From the NCBI GenBank assembly GCA_036346255.1, contig CM070629.1:50714916-50778915 (forward strand): DNA of 64,000 nt, written 5' to 3'. The translations under genes and the position numbers were made by a program. Positions within the stretch are counted from its first letter, which is position 1. The number at the start of each line of letters is the position of its first letter. The stretch comes from Ampelocalamus luodianensis. Lineage: Eukaryota > Streptophyta > Magnoliopsida > Poales > Poaceae. Shown here piece by piece: positions 8,740 through 21,937 of this stretch. The notes below the pieces were generated by a model. It was not told where the DNA came from and ran no database searches. It was given only the letters and a program-made list of their open reading frames with translations.

Positions 8740-11700
8740 GTAGTGGCGCGTCAACCTCATCTCCGCGAGGAGGCACAGAGGCACCGACGTCGTGTTGGGT
8801 ACCCTTCTGTTAACTCTTTCCCCGCTACGCTTTGTTTGATTCAAAGCGCATCTCATTCGCTTGTTTTTGAGTCTTTGTCGTGGTGGGGTCTTCGTTTACT
8901 CCATTGTTGGTCCCGCTGCTCATTCGCTCTCCCGGTTCGGAGTTGAGAGCTGAGTTCGAGTGTAGGGATGTCCCCTGAGATAGAAGGGTAGGATTCTTGG
9001 CAAACCTTATCCTCCTTCGATCGGTGAGCTTAGATGTAATCCTAGGCATGGATTGGTTGTCTCAAAGACATGGGACAAATTGATTGCGCTAGGAGGCTCA
9101 TCTACCTTACCACCCTTCCGCGGCGAGTTCGCTACGCCGGTTGTAGGGTCCGCATCTCTTCGCGCCGGCGAAGCCACTCTAGATATTAGTAAAGTCCCAG
9201 TGGTATGTGACTTTGCTGATGTCTTCCCGACGACCTTCCAGGATGCCACCGCCGAGACCTCGAGTTTGTCATTGAGTTGGTTCCTGCATCGCTCGATTTC
9301 AAAGAGGCCTTACGGATGGACCCAATCGAGTTGGTGGAAATGAAGAAGCACTGGTGAGCTTCAAGAGAAGGGTTTCATCCGCCCTAGCTCATCTCTTGGG
9401 GATGCTCAGCAATCTTTGTCCCAAAAGGACAAGACGCTGCAAGATAAAGCGTTGATTACCGCCCACTTAATGAAGTAACGGTAAGAACAAGTACCCTTTG
9501 CCCCAGATCGACGATCTCTTCGATCAATTAACCGAGCTCGAGTTTTCTCAAGATTGATCTCGAGTGGGATATCATCAGTTCGATTCGACCGAGGATATTC
9601 CAAAGACGGCTTTTTCTACTCGTTATGGCTTGTACGAGTATACCGTCATGTCATTCGGCTTAACCAATGCTCCGGCCATGTTCATGAACCTCATGAATTC
9701 GGTGTTCATGGAGTATTTGGATAGGTTCGTTGTGGTCTTCATCGATGATATCCTTATCTACTCCAAGAGCGATGAGGAACACACCGAGCATTTGAGGCTT
9801 GTGTTGGGCAAGCTTCGCGAGCACAAGCTGTATGCGAAGTTCAGCAAGTGCGCATTCTGGTTGAAGGAAGTAGCCTTCTTAGGCCATATTCTTTCGGCAG
9901 AGGCGAGCCGTGGATCCTAGCAAGATCAGCGACGTGCTTTCTCGAGTCACCCACTTCGGTCACCGGTTCGAGTTTTCTTGGTTTAGCGGATACTATCATC
10001 GCTTTATCGAGAATTTCTCCAAGATAGCGGCCGATGACGGAGTTGCTCAAGAAGGACAAGAAGTTCTCGTGGTCCGCTGATTGCAGGAAAGTTTCCAAGC
10101 GCTTAAGAAGCGATTGACCACCGCTCCCGCTCTTGTTCTCCCGATGTCCGCCTAAGCTTCGATATCTTTTGTGATGCTTCGCCGAGGCCTTGGTTGTGTC
10201 CTTATGCAAGAAGGCAAGGTAGTGGCCTATGCATCAAGGCAATTGAGACCTCATGAACTCAACTATCCTACCCATGACTTGGAGTTGGCGGCGTGATTCA
10301 TGCACTTAAGATCTCGCGACATTACCTAATCGGAATCGTTGTGAAGTGTATTCGACCACAAAGCCTAAAGTATTTGTTCACCCAACCGCACCTGAACCTC
10401 GTGCAAAGGAGATGGTTGGAGTTGATCAAGGACTATGACATGGGTATTCACTACCATCCGGGCAAGTCCAATGTCGTTGCGGATGCGCTTAGTCGCAAAG
10501 CGCATTGCAATGCATTGTTGCTCCAAGAGCCTCAGCCCCCTCTTCTGGAGGAGTTCCAGCGTCTCAACTTGGGTTTGGTTGAGCATGGTTCCCTCGCTGC
10601 CTTGGTTGTACAGCCAACCATGGTGGATCGGATCAGGTCTGCTCAGCAGTCAAATGTTGGAGTGAACCGCATCAAGGAAAATGTCAAGAATGGAACAGTC
10701 AAGTGCTTCTCCGTAGATGAGCTTGGTGTCGTGAGGTTCGGGCAACGCCTCGTGGTTCCAAAGGACATAGAGTTGCGGGATTTGATCCTCCGCGAAGCCC
10801 ACGATTCTCCGTTATCTATTCATCCCGGGGCCACGAAGATGTATCAGGATCTCCGCCAGAGATTTTGGTGGACCCGAATGAAGAGGGAAGTCGCCAAGTT
10901 CGTTGCCGAGTGCGACGTGTGTCGTCGTGTCAAGGCCGAACATCAGCATCCGGCAGGACTGCTTCAGCCCTTGCCTATTCTCGTATGGAAGTGGGATTCG
11001 GTCGGGATGGATTTTATCACTGGCCTACCTAGATCACCGAGTGGCAATGATGCCATTTGGGTTATCATTGACCGGTTGACGAAAGTGGCGATTTTCTTCC
11101 ATCAAGACCAAGATTCGTGATCGGCCACCTTGCGAAGCTCTATATCGCCAGATAGTGAGCTTGCATGGTGCCAAGACGATCATTTCGATCGTGGTTCCAT
11201 CTTCACTTCCTAGCTCGCATAGCTTGCAAGAAGCTATGGGAACTCGTTTTTCTTCAAAGACAAAGATATCACCCCAAACAGATGGTCAGACCGAAAGGGT
11301 CAACCAAGTTTTGGAGGACATGCTGCGAGCTTGTGTCCTTTCCTATTGGAAGCATTGGGAGAAGTGCTTGCCATTCGTCGAGTTTTCTTATAACAACAGG
11401 TTCCAAGCCAGTCTTGGCATGGCACCATTTGAGGCCTTATACGGGAGAAAGTGTAGAACCCCGTTGAACTGGTCTGAGACCGGTGAAAGACCTTTCTTTG
11501 GCCCGGACTCAATTAATGAGGCCGAGAGTCAAGTCCAGCTCATTCGTGATCGCTTACGCACCGCTCAATCCAGGCAAAAGAGCTATGCGGATCGCCGTCG
11601 TCGTGAATTGAGCTTTGAGCCCAATGAGTTCGTTTATCTCAAGGTTTCTCCTCTGAAAGGTCACCAGTGTTTTGGTGTCAAGGGCAAATTGGCTCCTCGA

Positions 11701-12042
11701 TATGTCGGTCCATACCGTGTTATCGAGAAGATGGGAGCTGTTGCCTACAAGTTGGAGTTGCCTGCTGCACTTGCGGGGGTACATGATGTGTTCTATGTGT
11801 CCTAGCTAAAGAAGTGCCTCCGTGTTCCAACTGAGGAAGCTCCGTTGGAAACCCTGGATGTGCAAGAGAATTTGACCTATCGCGAGCACCCTGTTCGCAT
11901 ACTCGAGGAGGCTGAGCGAAGAACAAGGTACAAGACCATCAAGTTCCTTAAAGTTCAGTGGTCAAACCATTCCGAGGATGAGGCTACTTGGGAGCGAGAA
12001 GATCGTCTCCGTGCAGACTACCCCTCTTTCTTTTCCGAGTGA
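8740..12042 (+). pseudogene. pol: pol remnant of element 1 (protease, RT, RNase H, integrase, chromodomain)
   Basis: The protease region follows RVNLISA and DVVLGTLL (8745-8810), but an indel disrupts the active-site DSG segment near 8838. RT: the best open part is 9564-9920, with FGLTNAP and the catalytic FIDD box (9738-9749). RNase H is shattered (9950-10290) and then readable from 10293 (DYDMGIHYHPGKSNVVADAL). The integrase zinc domain (EAHDSPLSIHPG...CDVCRR) is followed by the core MDFITGLP. The second catalytic Asp segment (SDRGSIFTS) is out of frame near 11180. The catalytic Glu segment (TDGQTERVNQVLEDM) is open at 11155-11805. A TAG at 11803-11805, where F has CAA and the likely ancestor had CAG, cuts off the chromodomain (11845-12042; VQWSNHSEDEATWE). 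The chromodomain normally steers integration to heterochromatin. Confidence 0.9.
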
Positions 12043-12064
12043 GCCAAATCTCGGGACGAGATTT

Positions 12065-12086
12065 TTGTAAGGGGGGGGGGGAGGTT
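12065..12086 (+). other. Element 1 polypurine tract
   Basis: A G-run of 11 (12071-12081) followed by AGG lies immediately before the 3' LTR start at 12087. This is the usual place for the plus-strand DNA primer. The G-run is longer than in F (GTAAGGGGGGGAG) or B (GTAAGGTGGGGAG), so its exact length is open to slippage or sequencing error. Confidence 0.85.
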
Positions 12087-15000
12087 TGTAACATCCCCAT
12101 TTTGGCTTGTGTTTCAAATGTAAGAAATTGAGGGTAAATTAAAACTTTTCTTACATCCTTGTGCTTTTGAACTTTTCTGAAAATTCTTGTAAAAGAATTT
12201 TGGGAAATTCAAAATCAAAACCCTCAATTATCTAAAGTCAACAACCTCCTTGGTCAAATCTTGTGTCAAACCTTGGTAATAATTTTCCCTGGGTTCTAAG
12301 GTTGCCTTGTGACCCATCTGAATTATTTCATAATTTTTGGAAATTATTTGAAATATTTTAGAAGCAAGTCAAACCTTGGTCAAACCTTTGAAATAGCATT
12401 CTGGAATTTCTTGAGAAAAATTCAGTGCACAAAAACCTCTGGAAAGTTTATGGGAGGTAAACCCCAAGGTAAGCAAGCTCCAGTTAAAATTTCATGAATT
12501 TTGGAGTTGATTTGTTACCTCAATTAAATCCCTAAAGTTTCAGCCTTTAAAATTCAAAACCTAATTGGTTTGCACTGCTCTCGGTGCGAGTCGACTGCTC
12601 GAGCCAACCGACTTCGGCCGAGTCAACTAACCGCACCCGGCGCGGCGAAGCGGCGCGCGCTCGACCGTTGGATCTCCATCGAACGGCTCGCATCCGTAGG
12701 CATTCGGACCCTCCGGTTGCCTCTCGATTCTCGACCGTTGGATTTCAATCGGGCGGTCGACGCTTGCCCGACGCCGCTTCAACTCGATCGCGTGTTAGCC
12801 CTTGGATGCGATCGGACGGCCGGCCGTCGCCGCCTTCCTTCGCCGCGCGCGCCGCGCCATGGCGGAGCCGAGCGTGGTGCGCAGCGTTCTGTCCCATCCG
12901 GCGACCGCAACGGTGTCTGCGCGCATTAAATGCCCGCTACCCACCGCCCGCTTAGTCGCTGCTCTCAATCGCCTCCGCCGCCACGGCGATCCGTGAGCGG
13001 CAGCGAGAACCCGAGGCGAGCAACGGTGCCTCTCGCTCTTCCCGGCTACTTAAGCCCCCGGTCACCTCCTTTGGCTTCCTTTCCTCTCCCGCAGCTCTCT
13101 CTTGCACCTCCGAGCTTGAGCGAGCCCATACCACCCTAGCGCCCATCTCCGCCATTGCCGAGCTTGGAGCTCCGCCGGCGACGGTGCTCCAAAGGGCTCC
13201 TCGCCCGATTCTTCCTCCCGCTCCTTCCTCTTACCTCTGTGGTGCTTAACCTCACCATATTTTGGGTTTCCTCTACAGAGGCAGCGGGGATTGGAGTTTT
13301 GGAGCTCGCGGCCGCCAGTGCCCCCTTTCTTCTCCGGTGTCGGTAAGACCCCCATTTCCCAATCCTCGCCTCCGGAGCTTCTCTGTGGTATTGCGGCTCA
13401 TGGTACCACCCGTGTTGCCGGTTTGGCCTGTGTCGCCCTCCGCGCGCTGAGGCATCCCCGCACCGCCGATCCTCGTCGCGCCGGCTGCTCCGCTCATCCT
13501 CCGCCCACCCCAACCCCGTCATCATCTTGCTGAACCCTGGTGAGCTTAAGCTCTTCCCGCTTAGCTTTTGCCGCACCGTGGCCGTAGTTCCTGCTTGGTC
13601 GCGCGCCGCCGCCGTTAGCCTCGGCTCGCCGACGGCTACCGTATGGACTCGGTTGGTCGATTAAGTCCATAGGACCCGTCCATAGCTTTTGCACCCGTCC
13701 ATTTGCGCGAAGCTTAGCCTTATCATCGTTGCGTTTTGGTAGCACTCCTCCGCTCGCCGCCGCCGCGCGCGCGTCAGTCGCCATTGGCCTCGCCACGGTG
13801 CCATCCGTGCGCAATAGCGTAGATTTCCGTTTAGCTCCTTCCGGCCTCGCCGAGCTCCTCGCCACGACACGCCCGGCGAGCTCGAGTTTTGCTCACCGTT
13901 GTCGGACGAAGCGGCAGCAGCTGGCCGGGCGACGTGGCTCTCAGGGGCCGCCCATCTCGAGATGAACGGTCAGCGGTCTTGCCTCCTCGCGCGCGCGCGC
14001 TTGAATCCCGCTGCTCGGGCCGCTCGATCCGAGATCGACGCCTCTCAATCGTCCACGCCTCGGTGTTAGGAAAATCCCCGAAAATGCTAAGTCCAAAACT
14101 AAGAACTTTAGGGTCTTGTCATTTTTGTATCTCTGTAACTATAGATCCAAATTAGATGATTCCAATTTTGTTAGCTTCCTTATACCTTGAACTTAAATAT
14201 AAAAATAATTGTAGACCACTATCAAACCTGGAAAACCTTTTTCAAAAATAGTAAACAAGTGAACTTAATACTGTTTTTCAGAACTTTTAGCAAACTTGTA
14301 AAATGCATATCTTTTTATCTATAGCCGATTTTTGTATGAATCCAATTGGATTAGCTTCCACTTATAGTTTATTTGCTAGAAAAATTGGTTTCACAAATTT
14401 TACTATTTTTAAAAATCATAAGGATCATATTTTAGTTTAATACCCTAAACAATTTAGACAAATCATAACTCTTTCAATATAACTCCAAATGACCTGAAAT
14501 TTTATATGGCTTATCACTATACTAGTAGGTAGCTACCATAAAAGTTTCAGCTTCAAAATCTTTCTAGAAAATATTTTTGCTACAGTACCTAATTATGGCC
14601 GAAAATAGGTTTTTAGGGAATATCTTTTGCACCACAAATCCAAATTAGGTTTTTCCAGTTTCTATGTCTAGGTTTATTCCTATTTTACCTTGTGCATAAA
14701 TTTCGTCGCAATTGGATAAATTTTGCTTGCTCTTTTGTTTAAGTGTTGCTCGTCTTATTGGTTGTTCTCGCTTCTTTTTACTTTTCGCTTAGGCTTCGAC
14801 ATTTGCGTTAACCCCGAGAACGATCCTCCGCAACAGTTTGAGCAACCGCAAGCAGGCAAGCAGTTTGATCATTTCCCATTGATCCCATTACTTTTAAAGT
14901 CTAATATTTTGTTTAATTTCTACGTATGCATTGCTATTTTGTTGTTAAATTGATTAGTTAGACCTCTAGTTGCATAATCTGTAGGTAAATGATTATCCTC

Positions 15001-16478
15001 TACTACCTGAGCCTAGGTTATTTGCTGTGATTAGAGTTCGTTGGATGAGCTCTTCTCACTTAGTAGATTTCGGATAAATATTGCTTAGCCATGCCTAGTA
15101 TCGGTAGTATTGGGCGATCATCGACTTAGTCGGTGATCTTGATCACACAAATTCTATTATTATTCCATTATGTCCAACCCTTGTGTTTTACCATTTTGCA
15201 AATCAAAAACTGAAAACAAAAATTATATCTTGGCTTGGGCACAATGGTATGTTGGGTGATCTGTTGGGTGTGATTGGAATGGTGCCTAAGTCCCTAAGGA
15301 CCGAGTTACTTGAGCCATTGATCCAAGCAATTATTGCGTGCTAACCACACGAGGGGGATATGGAACCTCTCTTGACTAAGTACTTTGGGAGGTGTTAATT
15401 ATGAGCTGGTCGGTGGGTGTGTTCCTGTGTGTGTGTGTTTGTGGTGTTTGGAGGGGAGCATTAGCAGACCGGTTAGGCTGTCTAATGTGTCTTTCTCCCG
15501 TGAGTTGCGGCTCTTAATTAGCATCGTCCATTGGAAAGCGTCTTGTTAGACTTAGCCATGCCTGCATACCAAAGGAAGTGTGCTAACCGTGGCTGGTGGA
15601 AAGGCGGTCTATCGTGTGGGTACATTGGTACACCCCTGCAGGGTTAAAACTATTCGCATAGCCTCGTCCTAGGTTATGGACACGCTTGGTTATTTCCCAC
15701 AAGAACTAGACTACAACCTTTTAAAAACTCAAACTTGACCTGGGTGGTATGAAGGGGTAATTCATGCTATTGTTGTGGTGACTATGGGTTAGTCACTTCT
15801 AGGTTGGTGTTGTCATCTATCTATTGTTATAATTGTCTCTCTTTTATTTGAACAATAAAAGTTAATTGCAAACTTGCTTTGAATCTATTACCCTATTGCA
15901 AATGAAAACTTGCTTTATGCTGAAAATAAGTCCAGAGCCTCATCCACTTAAATAAAGCTTGCATGTAGTTAATTATAGTTCTGTTATCTCACACGTCAGT
16001 CTTGCGAGTACAAAAACAAGTTTTGTACTCATCTGCTTTGTTTAATATTAATTGTTGCAGAGGAAGAAGGTGAGCCCCAAGGGCCTCACTTCTGTGAGTT
16101 GTGTTGCGGTGCTGTCTGGGACGATTAGCTTGGCGGTCCGGTTGGTTGCCTTGTGGGTGAAAGGCACACCGATTGGCTTTTGTTTACCTCCATCTTATGG
16201 CCATTTTGCTTCCGCTGTTTAAATTAGTTACTTATATGTTATTTGGCCGGTCGGCCTCTCTTTTGTAATAACTCTCTTTATATTATCTATGTCTTTCAGT
16301 TGTTGCTTTGCTTCGGCTCTATGTGTATGAATGGAATTGATGCATGATTTTGTAACGGGGTGTGTATACTGCAATTCTGGGAAGTATACATATCTCGAGG
16401 CTTGGTTTATTTGATTTGTACTGTTAGGACCAAGTGGATGGTTAAACAGTACAAGCCGAATAAACCGGGGTCCTCACA
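12087..16478 (+). repeat. Element 1 3' LTR, 4.4 kb
   Basis: TGTAACATCCCC at the start and GGGGTCCTCACA at the end, followed by target duplication GGTGT. The first 1.2 kb matches the truncated 5' LTR. Layout: AT-rich start, GC-rich block (12570-14060), AT-rich middle, then the conserved hairpin part from about 15240. That part includes CCCTGCAGGG at 15634-15643 and GAGTACAAAA/TTTTGTACTC at 16006-16030. No coding capacity is supported. Open frames in the GC-rich block appear on both strands and break between LTR copies. Confidence 0.9.
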
Positions 16479-16483
16479 GGTGT

Positions 16484-16606
16484 GTAGGAACTACCATGGG
16501 AGTTGTATCCAGCTAATAGTTGTCCTTTGGAAATGTAATAGGATAGCACCTGCTCAGATGGGTATGTTGTGTAAGACTCTGTTCTAGGGCAGTAGCCTTT
16601 TCCTTC
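16484..16606 (+). other. Element B internal segment between two insertions
   Basis: 123 bp of B internal sequence left between element 1 and solo LTR C. Its last bases CCTTC are duplicated at 21474-21478, beyond the solo LTR. No coding motif is seen; it reads on into 21479. Confidence 0.7.
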
Positions 16607-19600
16607 TGTAACATCACAATTTTGGACTTGTGTTTCAAATGTAAGAAAATGAGTAAAAATTAAAACTTTTTCTTACATCATGCATTTCCTGTATGTTCTA
16701 AACAATTCCTGTACAAGAATTATGGAAATACAAAGTCACAAGTATTTTGATCCAAAACCTTGTCTCCCAAAAAAATTCATCTCAAATCTTGTGATCATCC
16801 TTTGGAAATATTTTTCCTATGTTCCTGGGATGGTTTGTGACCTCTATGAAAAATTTCACAATTTTTAGAAATTGTTTGAATATTTTTAGAGGGTAGTCAA
16901 ACCTGATTGACTTTCAGTCAAACCTTAAACCAGAGCCTTGCATAATTTTTGGAGATTAATGCACAGCACAAAAACCTCTGAAAATTTTACACAAGGTTAA
17001 TTTCTGAGTTAGAAAGCTCCAGTAAACATTTCATAATTTTTGGAGTTATTTTGCTATCTCAAATAAATCCCCAAAGTCCTAGCTCAATTTAAAACACAAA
17101 ACCTATTTTCACTGTGCGTTGGGTTCGAGTCAGACTCGGGCTCGAACAACTTGTCTTGCTCCAGTCAACTAACTGCACCGGGCCTCCTTTTAAAAGCGCG
17201 CGTCCAATCTCAGCCGTTGGATCCTGATCGCACGACCCATCTTCGCAAGAACATTCGGACGTCCGAATGCCATCTCTCATCGTGGCCGTTCATTTCTGAT
17301 CCAAGGGTTCGCGATCTTCTCTGTTGATTTAAACTTCAGAAGCCTTGGGCGAACCCCAGCCGTTGGATTAAAATCGGACCGTTCGCGTAGCCAGAAATGT
17401 TCAAACTTCTGATTGTTTTGATCGGTCTGAGCCGTTGGATTAGAATCCAACGCTCACAATCTCCTCTGTTGTGTTTAAAACCTCAGAAGCGTGGCGCGAT
17501 ATCAGCCGCCTGATCAAAATCCAAGGGTTCAAAATCTCCCGAGCCTTTTCTGGTCATCTTCAACCTTGCGCCATGCGCGAACAGTGAAAGAGACAAAGAG
17601 AGGCATGGTTTGAGTCAAATCGTGCTCCCCGACAGCCACTCCTAGTCGACATTTAGGGATTGTAGGGTGCTTTCGGCCACGATCTCAACCTACTCCTACA
17701 TCCCCATCACTTCTTCTTTTCGGCTCACCTTTTGTGCCCTAAACCATTGTCACCCGAGAGGCTCCTTTTTGCCAAACCCTAGTTTTCCAAGCTATATAAG
17801 GTCCCAAAACTCCTTTCTGGTGTTCCTTTACACCATCCAAAGCTCCTTCTTCATTTTTGGAGCTTAATTCACTAAAAACACCAAATCACCATTGTTGACC
17901 CGTGGAGCTCCATTGAGGATCATGAAGCTCCAGTGGTTCTTCTTCAAATATTCTTGTACTCTTTTCTACTCCTTAATATCCTAATCATTTCCCCTCACTT
18001 AATTTTGGGTTTCACTTCCAGGATTTGACAAATTTGGGGTTTGTTCAAATTCGGCTGAAATCATCCCCTTTCTTCCTCAGCTCTGGTGAGTGCTCTATTT
18101 CCCAATTAATTGCCCATGAAGCTTATATGGGCTATTTTGTAGCTATTTTGATCACCAGTGGTGTTCATTTTGGCTCAGGTCTCTAATTTCATATCTTCTT
18201 CCTCGGGTCTGGCAAGCTCCACCGTGGTCAGACCTTCTCCGACCATCTTTGAAGATCATCTCGGTCAAGGTAGCTTCTTATTAGTCCCTAGAGGCTGTGG
18301 CACTCGCTTCTCTGGACTGCTGCGGAGCTTTTCTTGCATTTTCGCTTTTAGCCGAGTTAGCCTCCATCTTCATTTTCCGACTCGCCAGTGTTTAGGGCCA
18401 TCGCCGTCGGCAGGGTCACCACCATCGGCATCGCAAGCCTATTGCGAACCCATTTTAGTCTTAAGATTGCGCCACCATGGTCGGAGCCGGCGGCGGCGAG
18501 CTCATCTTTGCCGCTCGGTTTTTGCCGGACGGGACTCCCTCTGTGCCGTGGTCGTTAAGACACATTTAAGGTCTTAATCATTGGTAATCATTGGGAGTAA
18601 TTAAGATGTCTTAAGTCGTCAATTTGTATCACTGTCATGTGGGTCCACTCATTAAACTCCTCCCAGCACTTTAGACCCACGTGTGTGAGTGCGTTACGCT
18701 TTGTTGATCGTGGGCCGTCGATCTTGTGATCAACGACCCAAATCTAGAGAGCGTTCGGACCGTCCGGTTTCCTAATCGTTCTGGATCGTCCATCTTGAGA
18801 TCTGCGGCTGCTATCGCGAGTGCATTCGGACTCCCCGAAGAGAGGTGTGCTCCGAGCCGTTCATCTCCAGATCTACGGCTATGGATGGCCGAGGCAACCG
18901 CACCGTCCGAATGTTTCCATCCTCGCCGATCGTTGGATCTAGATCCAACGGTGGTTTCCTTTTAGGATCGCGCGCGTGCGCTGATTCTCCGTGCGCGTGG
19001 CCCGTTTGATTTCGCATCAACGGCCCACGAGCATCCACGTCGTTTATTTCTGTTAAGTTTGTTTTTGTTTCATTAAGCATTTTCTTATCAACTAAGAATT
19101 GTATTAAAACTTTTGAAACTCACAACTAATTCATTTTAAATCTTTTTTAGATGTTTCCAACTGCATTAAATTCATATTTAACCAAAGTCTAATCTAAAAA
19201 TGCATTTAGGTAAGTTCCAGTAACAGAAAATTGTGTAACTAAAATAACTTGATTTCTGCTATTTTGAATATTCCAGAAATAGATTTAACACTTGTAAAAT
19301 ACATATCTTTTTCTGTACAAATCCACTTTGTGCAAAATCAATTTTGTTAAATTCCTCTGTTAGTGTACTTTAATATGGAATAGGTTTTGAACATGGTTTT
19401 ATTTCTGTAAAGTAACATGTGCTAGGTTTACAACTTATAAAAATCATAAGTAAATCATTATAACCCCAAATTTAGTAAACTCAACTTTGCTGTCACTAGG
19501 ATGTCATAACCTACCTGTCATAAAAATTTCAGACCTTAGATCATTCTAGAAATTTTCGCCATGAACAGTACCAGTAATTAATTTAGTTGATTTTATACGC

Positions 19601-21473
19601 TGAGAGAGTGTATTTTGGCTATAACTTTTGCATGTTAAATCCAAATTGTATGATTCTTGTTCCTAAAATTGTCTAAAATCATCCCCTAGCTGCTGTATAA
19701 ATTTCATTAGATTTGGACGTCTTTTGCTGTTGGAGTTATTTGGTGTTCTTCGTTCTTATTGATTTTATCGTATTTCCGCGTTAGGTTCCGAAGGTAATAT
19801 TGACATTGAATCTGAGCCACAGCCATCAGATCCTGCACTCCAGCAAGGCAAGCAGATGTAGCATCATTTGATCATGTTGTTCCTACTATTTTCAAATTCT
19901 AATATATTGTTTGCAAATTCTATGTATGCATTGCTATGTTGTTTTAACTATGGTCGATAGTTCACCTAGTAGATGCATTATCGGTAGGTAAATGTCTATC
20001 CTCTACTACTGATCCTAGGTTTATCTTGCTGTGATTTTGGGTTCGTTGGATGAATCCTTGTCACTTAGTAGTTTACGAGTTTGTCACTTAGCCATGCTTA
20101 GCTATCGGTAGAAATAGGCGGTTATCGACTTGTCGATAACCTTGATCACACAAACTTATTATGATCTCTATATTTCAGCTCTGTGCTATGTTCAAATTTC
20201 AAAACTGAAACTTAAAATAAAAACAATTTGGACTTGGGCACAACGGTATGATGGTGTGATCTTTTGGGTGTGATTGGAATGGTGCCCGAGTCAATTAAGG
20301 ACCGAACATCTTGTGAGTACCTATTATCCAAGCATTTTGTGCGTGCTAATCACACTAGAGGGAATGGGACCTCTCTTGACTTAGTACTTTGGCATCTGTT
20401 GGCTACGAGTCGCAGGAGGGCGTGTGTGTGTTGCGTTGTGGTAAAATGAGATGGTTGTGTGTGGGAGCATTGTAGTTGTCCAAAGAGCTTTACCCCGAGG
20501 GATAGTTGTCTTTTTGGCTTTACAATGTAAGTGTATGGATTTCTATTCATACGGGCAGCTCGTAGTTGATTCACAATATTGGAAATGTCTCGTAGGACTT
20601 AGCCGTGCCGGCATACCTTTGGAAGTGTGCTAAATCATGTGGCTTAAAGGCGGTCTGAAGTGTGGGTACATTAGTACACCCCTGCAGGGTTTAAAACTAT
20701 TCGAATAGCCTCGTCCTAGGTTATGGACACACTTGGGTAAGCTTTTCAAGAGTTAGACTACAACCTTTTAAATTAAAACTTGATGGGTGGTATGAATCAG
20801 GGATTCATGCTATATGTGGTGGCTATTGGGTTAGTCACTTCTAGGTGGTTACTTGATAATTATTGTTACTCGCTGTTATTTCAATGCTTAAAACTGATTT
20901 GTTAAATTGCTTTCAATCTATTACATTATTGCAAATAAAACTTGCTTTATGCGTCCAAATAACCATATAACCAACCTTCTTTTGATACAGCTTTCATGTA
21001 GCTATGTATAGGCTTGTTACTCATAAGTCTTGCGAGTACATTTTTGTACTCACCTGCATTGCTTATTGTGTGCAGAGGAAGAAGGTGAGCCCGATGGGCC
21101 TCACTTCTATGAGTTGTGTTGTGGCAGTGTGTGGGGCGATTAGCTTGGCGGCCCGGTCGGTTGCCATGTGGTGTTATGTGGCTAACCAGTTGTCTTTTGG
21201 TTTAAGCCATCTTATGGCAACTTTTGCTTCCGCTATTACTTCTTAATACTTGTCATTTGGCCGGTCGGCTGTTCTGTAATAACTTATATTATGTATGTCT
21301 TTTGGTAGACTTGTTATATTATGTTGTATGGAATTGATGCATGCTTTTGTATGATGTATGTGTGCTGCATTCTCTGGGAAGCACATGTCCATCGAGGCAC
21401 GGGTTATTCTGTTTGTGATACTAGAACCAGTGGAAGGTTAAGTATTACAAGCTTGATAAACCGGGGTCTCACA
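16607..21473 (+). mobile_element. Solo LTR C, 4.9 kb
   Basis: Begins TGTAACATCACAATTTTGG, ends GGGGTCTCACA, and is flanked on both sides by CCTTC (16602-16606, 21474-21478) with no PBS, PPT or internal sequence. These are the marks of a solo LTR left by LTR-LTR recombination. It is related to the B LTR (similar start, TATA segment and hairpin set) but visibly diverged from it, so it is a sister family. Hairpins: CCCTGCAGGG 20680-20689, CTATTCGAATAG 20697-20708, and TGTGCT/AGCACA at 21361-21385, replacing the TGTATACT/AGTATACA stem of other families. Confidence 0.9.
17793..17799 (+). promoter_or_regulatory. Probable TATA box in solo LTR C
   Basis: TATATAA within AGCTATATAAGG, about 1.2 kb into the LTR. 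It corresponds in position to the TATAAAA of the B LTR at 23439. A solo LTR with this box could in principle start transcription rightward into B. Activity is not shown by sequence. Confidence 0.5.
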
Positions 21474-21478
21474 CCTTC

Positions 21479-21937
21479 CTCAATCAATTGAAAAGGATGT
21501 TCTGGTGCCCAAAACCATTGGGTGCTTTGTAATTTGTGTACCATTTGGGTTGTCTGTGATAGGCTGACTTGAGTGGGCATCACATACCAGTTTTTACCTC
21601 AAAGTTCTGTGACCTAAACGGCCGCAACCCCTCTAATCAACTAGCTACGGAGGGATGACTCTGTATAGCTAGTTATCAAGCCAAGGTCTCATTCGTTAGT
21701 GGAGTAACCTGACAAATTGCTCCACCAACTGAGAATGGCCTTGGTTTCCCTAAGAAGCTAGCTACGGAGGAATGACTCCGTATAGCTAGTTAGCAGGCTG
21801 AGAGCCCGTTGTTGGCGGAATTGACCAAACAAATCGCTCCACCAACTAGTAACGGTCTTGCGCCACCACCCTTAGGATCAAGAAAGATCTCTCAGTCTAT
21901 CGATCCTTGTTTTATCTAGACCTGGTAAGTTTCTCCG
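21479..21937 (+). repeat. Element B internal region with 119-bp tandem repeat of stem-loops
   Basis: Non-coding B sequence. A unit of about 119 bp occurs twice. Each copy has a long inverted repeat, AACTAGCTACGGAG..CTCTG..TAGCTAGTT at 21639-21674 and CTAGCTACGGAG..CTCCG..TAGCTAG at 21758-21789. Each also has a shared GCTCCACCAACT segment further on. The second copy pairs better (CTCCG against CGGAG). No open frame with a known motif is seen. Confidence 0.7.

Larger units (their letters stand above)
6796..16478 (+). mobile_element. Element 1: chromovirus with truncated 5' LTR
   Basis: Bounded by the 5-bp target duplication GGTGT (6791-6795 and 16479-16483) and TG...CA ends (TGTAACATCC...TCCTCACA). 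Order: first 1.2 kb of the 5' LTR, gag and pol remnants, PPT, full 3' LTR of 4392 bp. The rest of the 5' LTR, the PBS and the start of gag are missing, so the copy cannot be reverse-transcribed in the normal way. The duplicated target shows that it arrived intact-ended, so the deletion came later or was carried in the copy that integrated. Confidence 0.9.
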
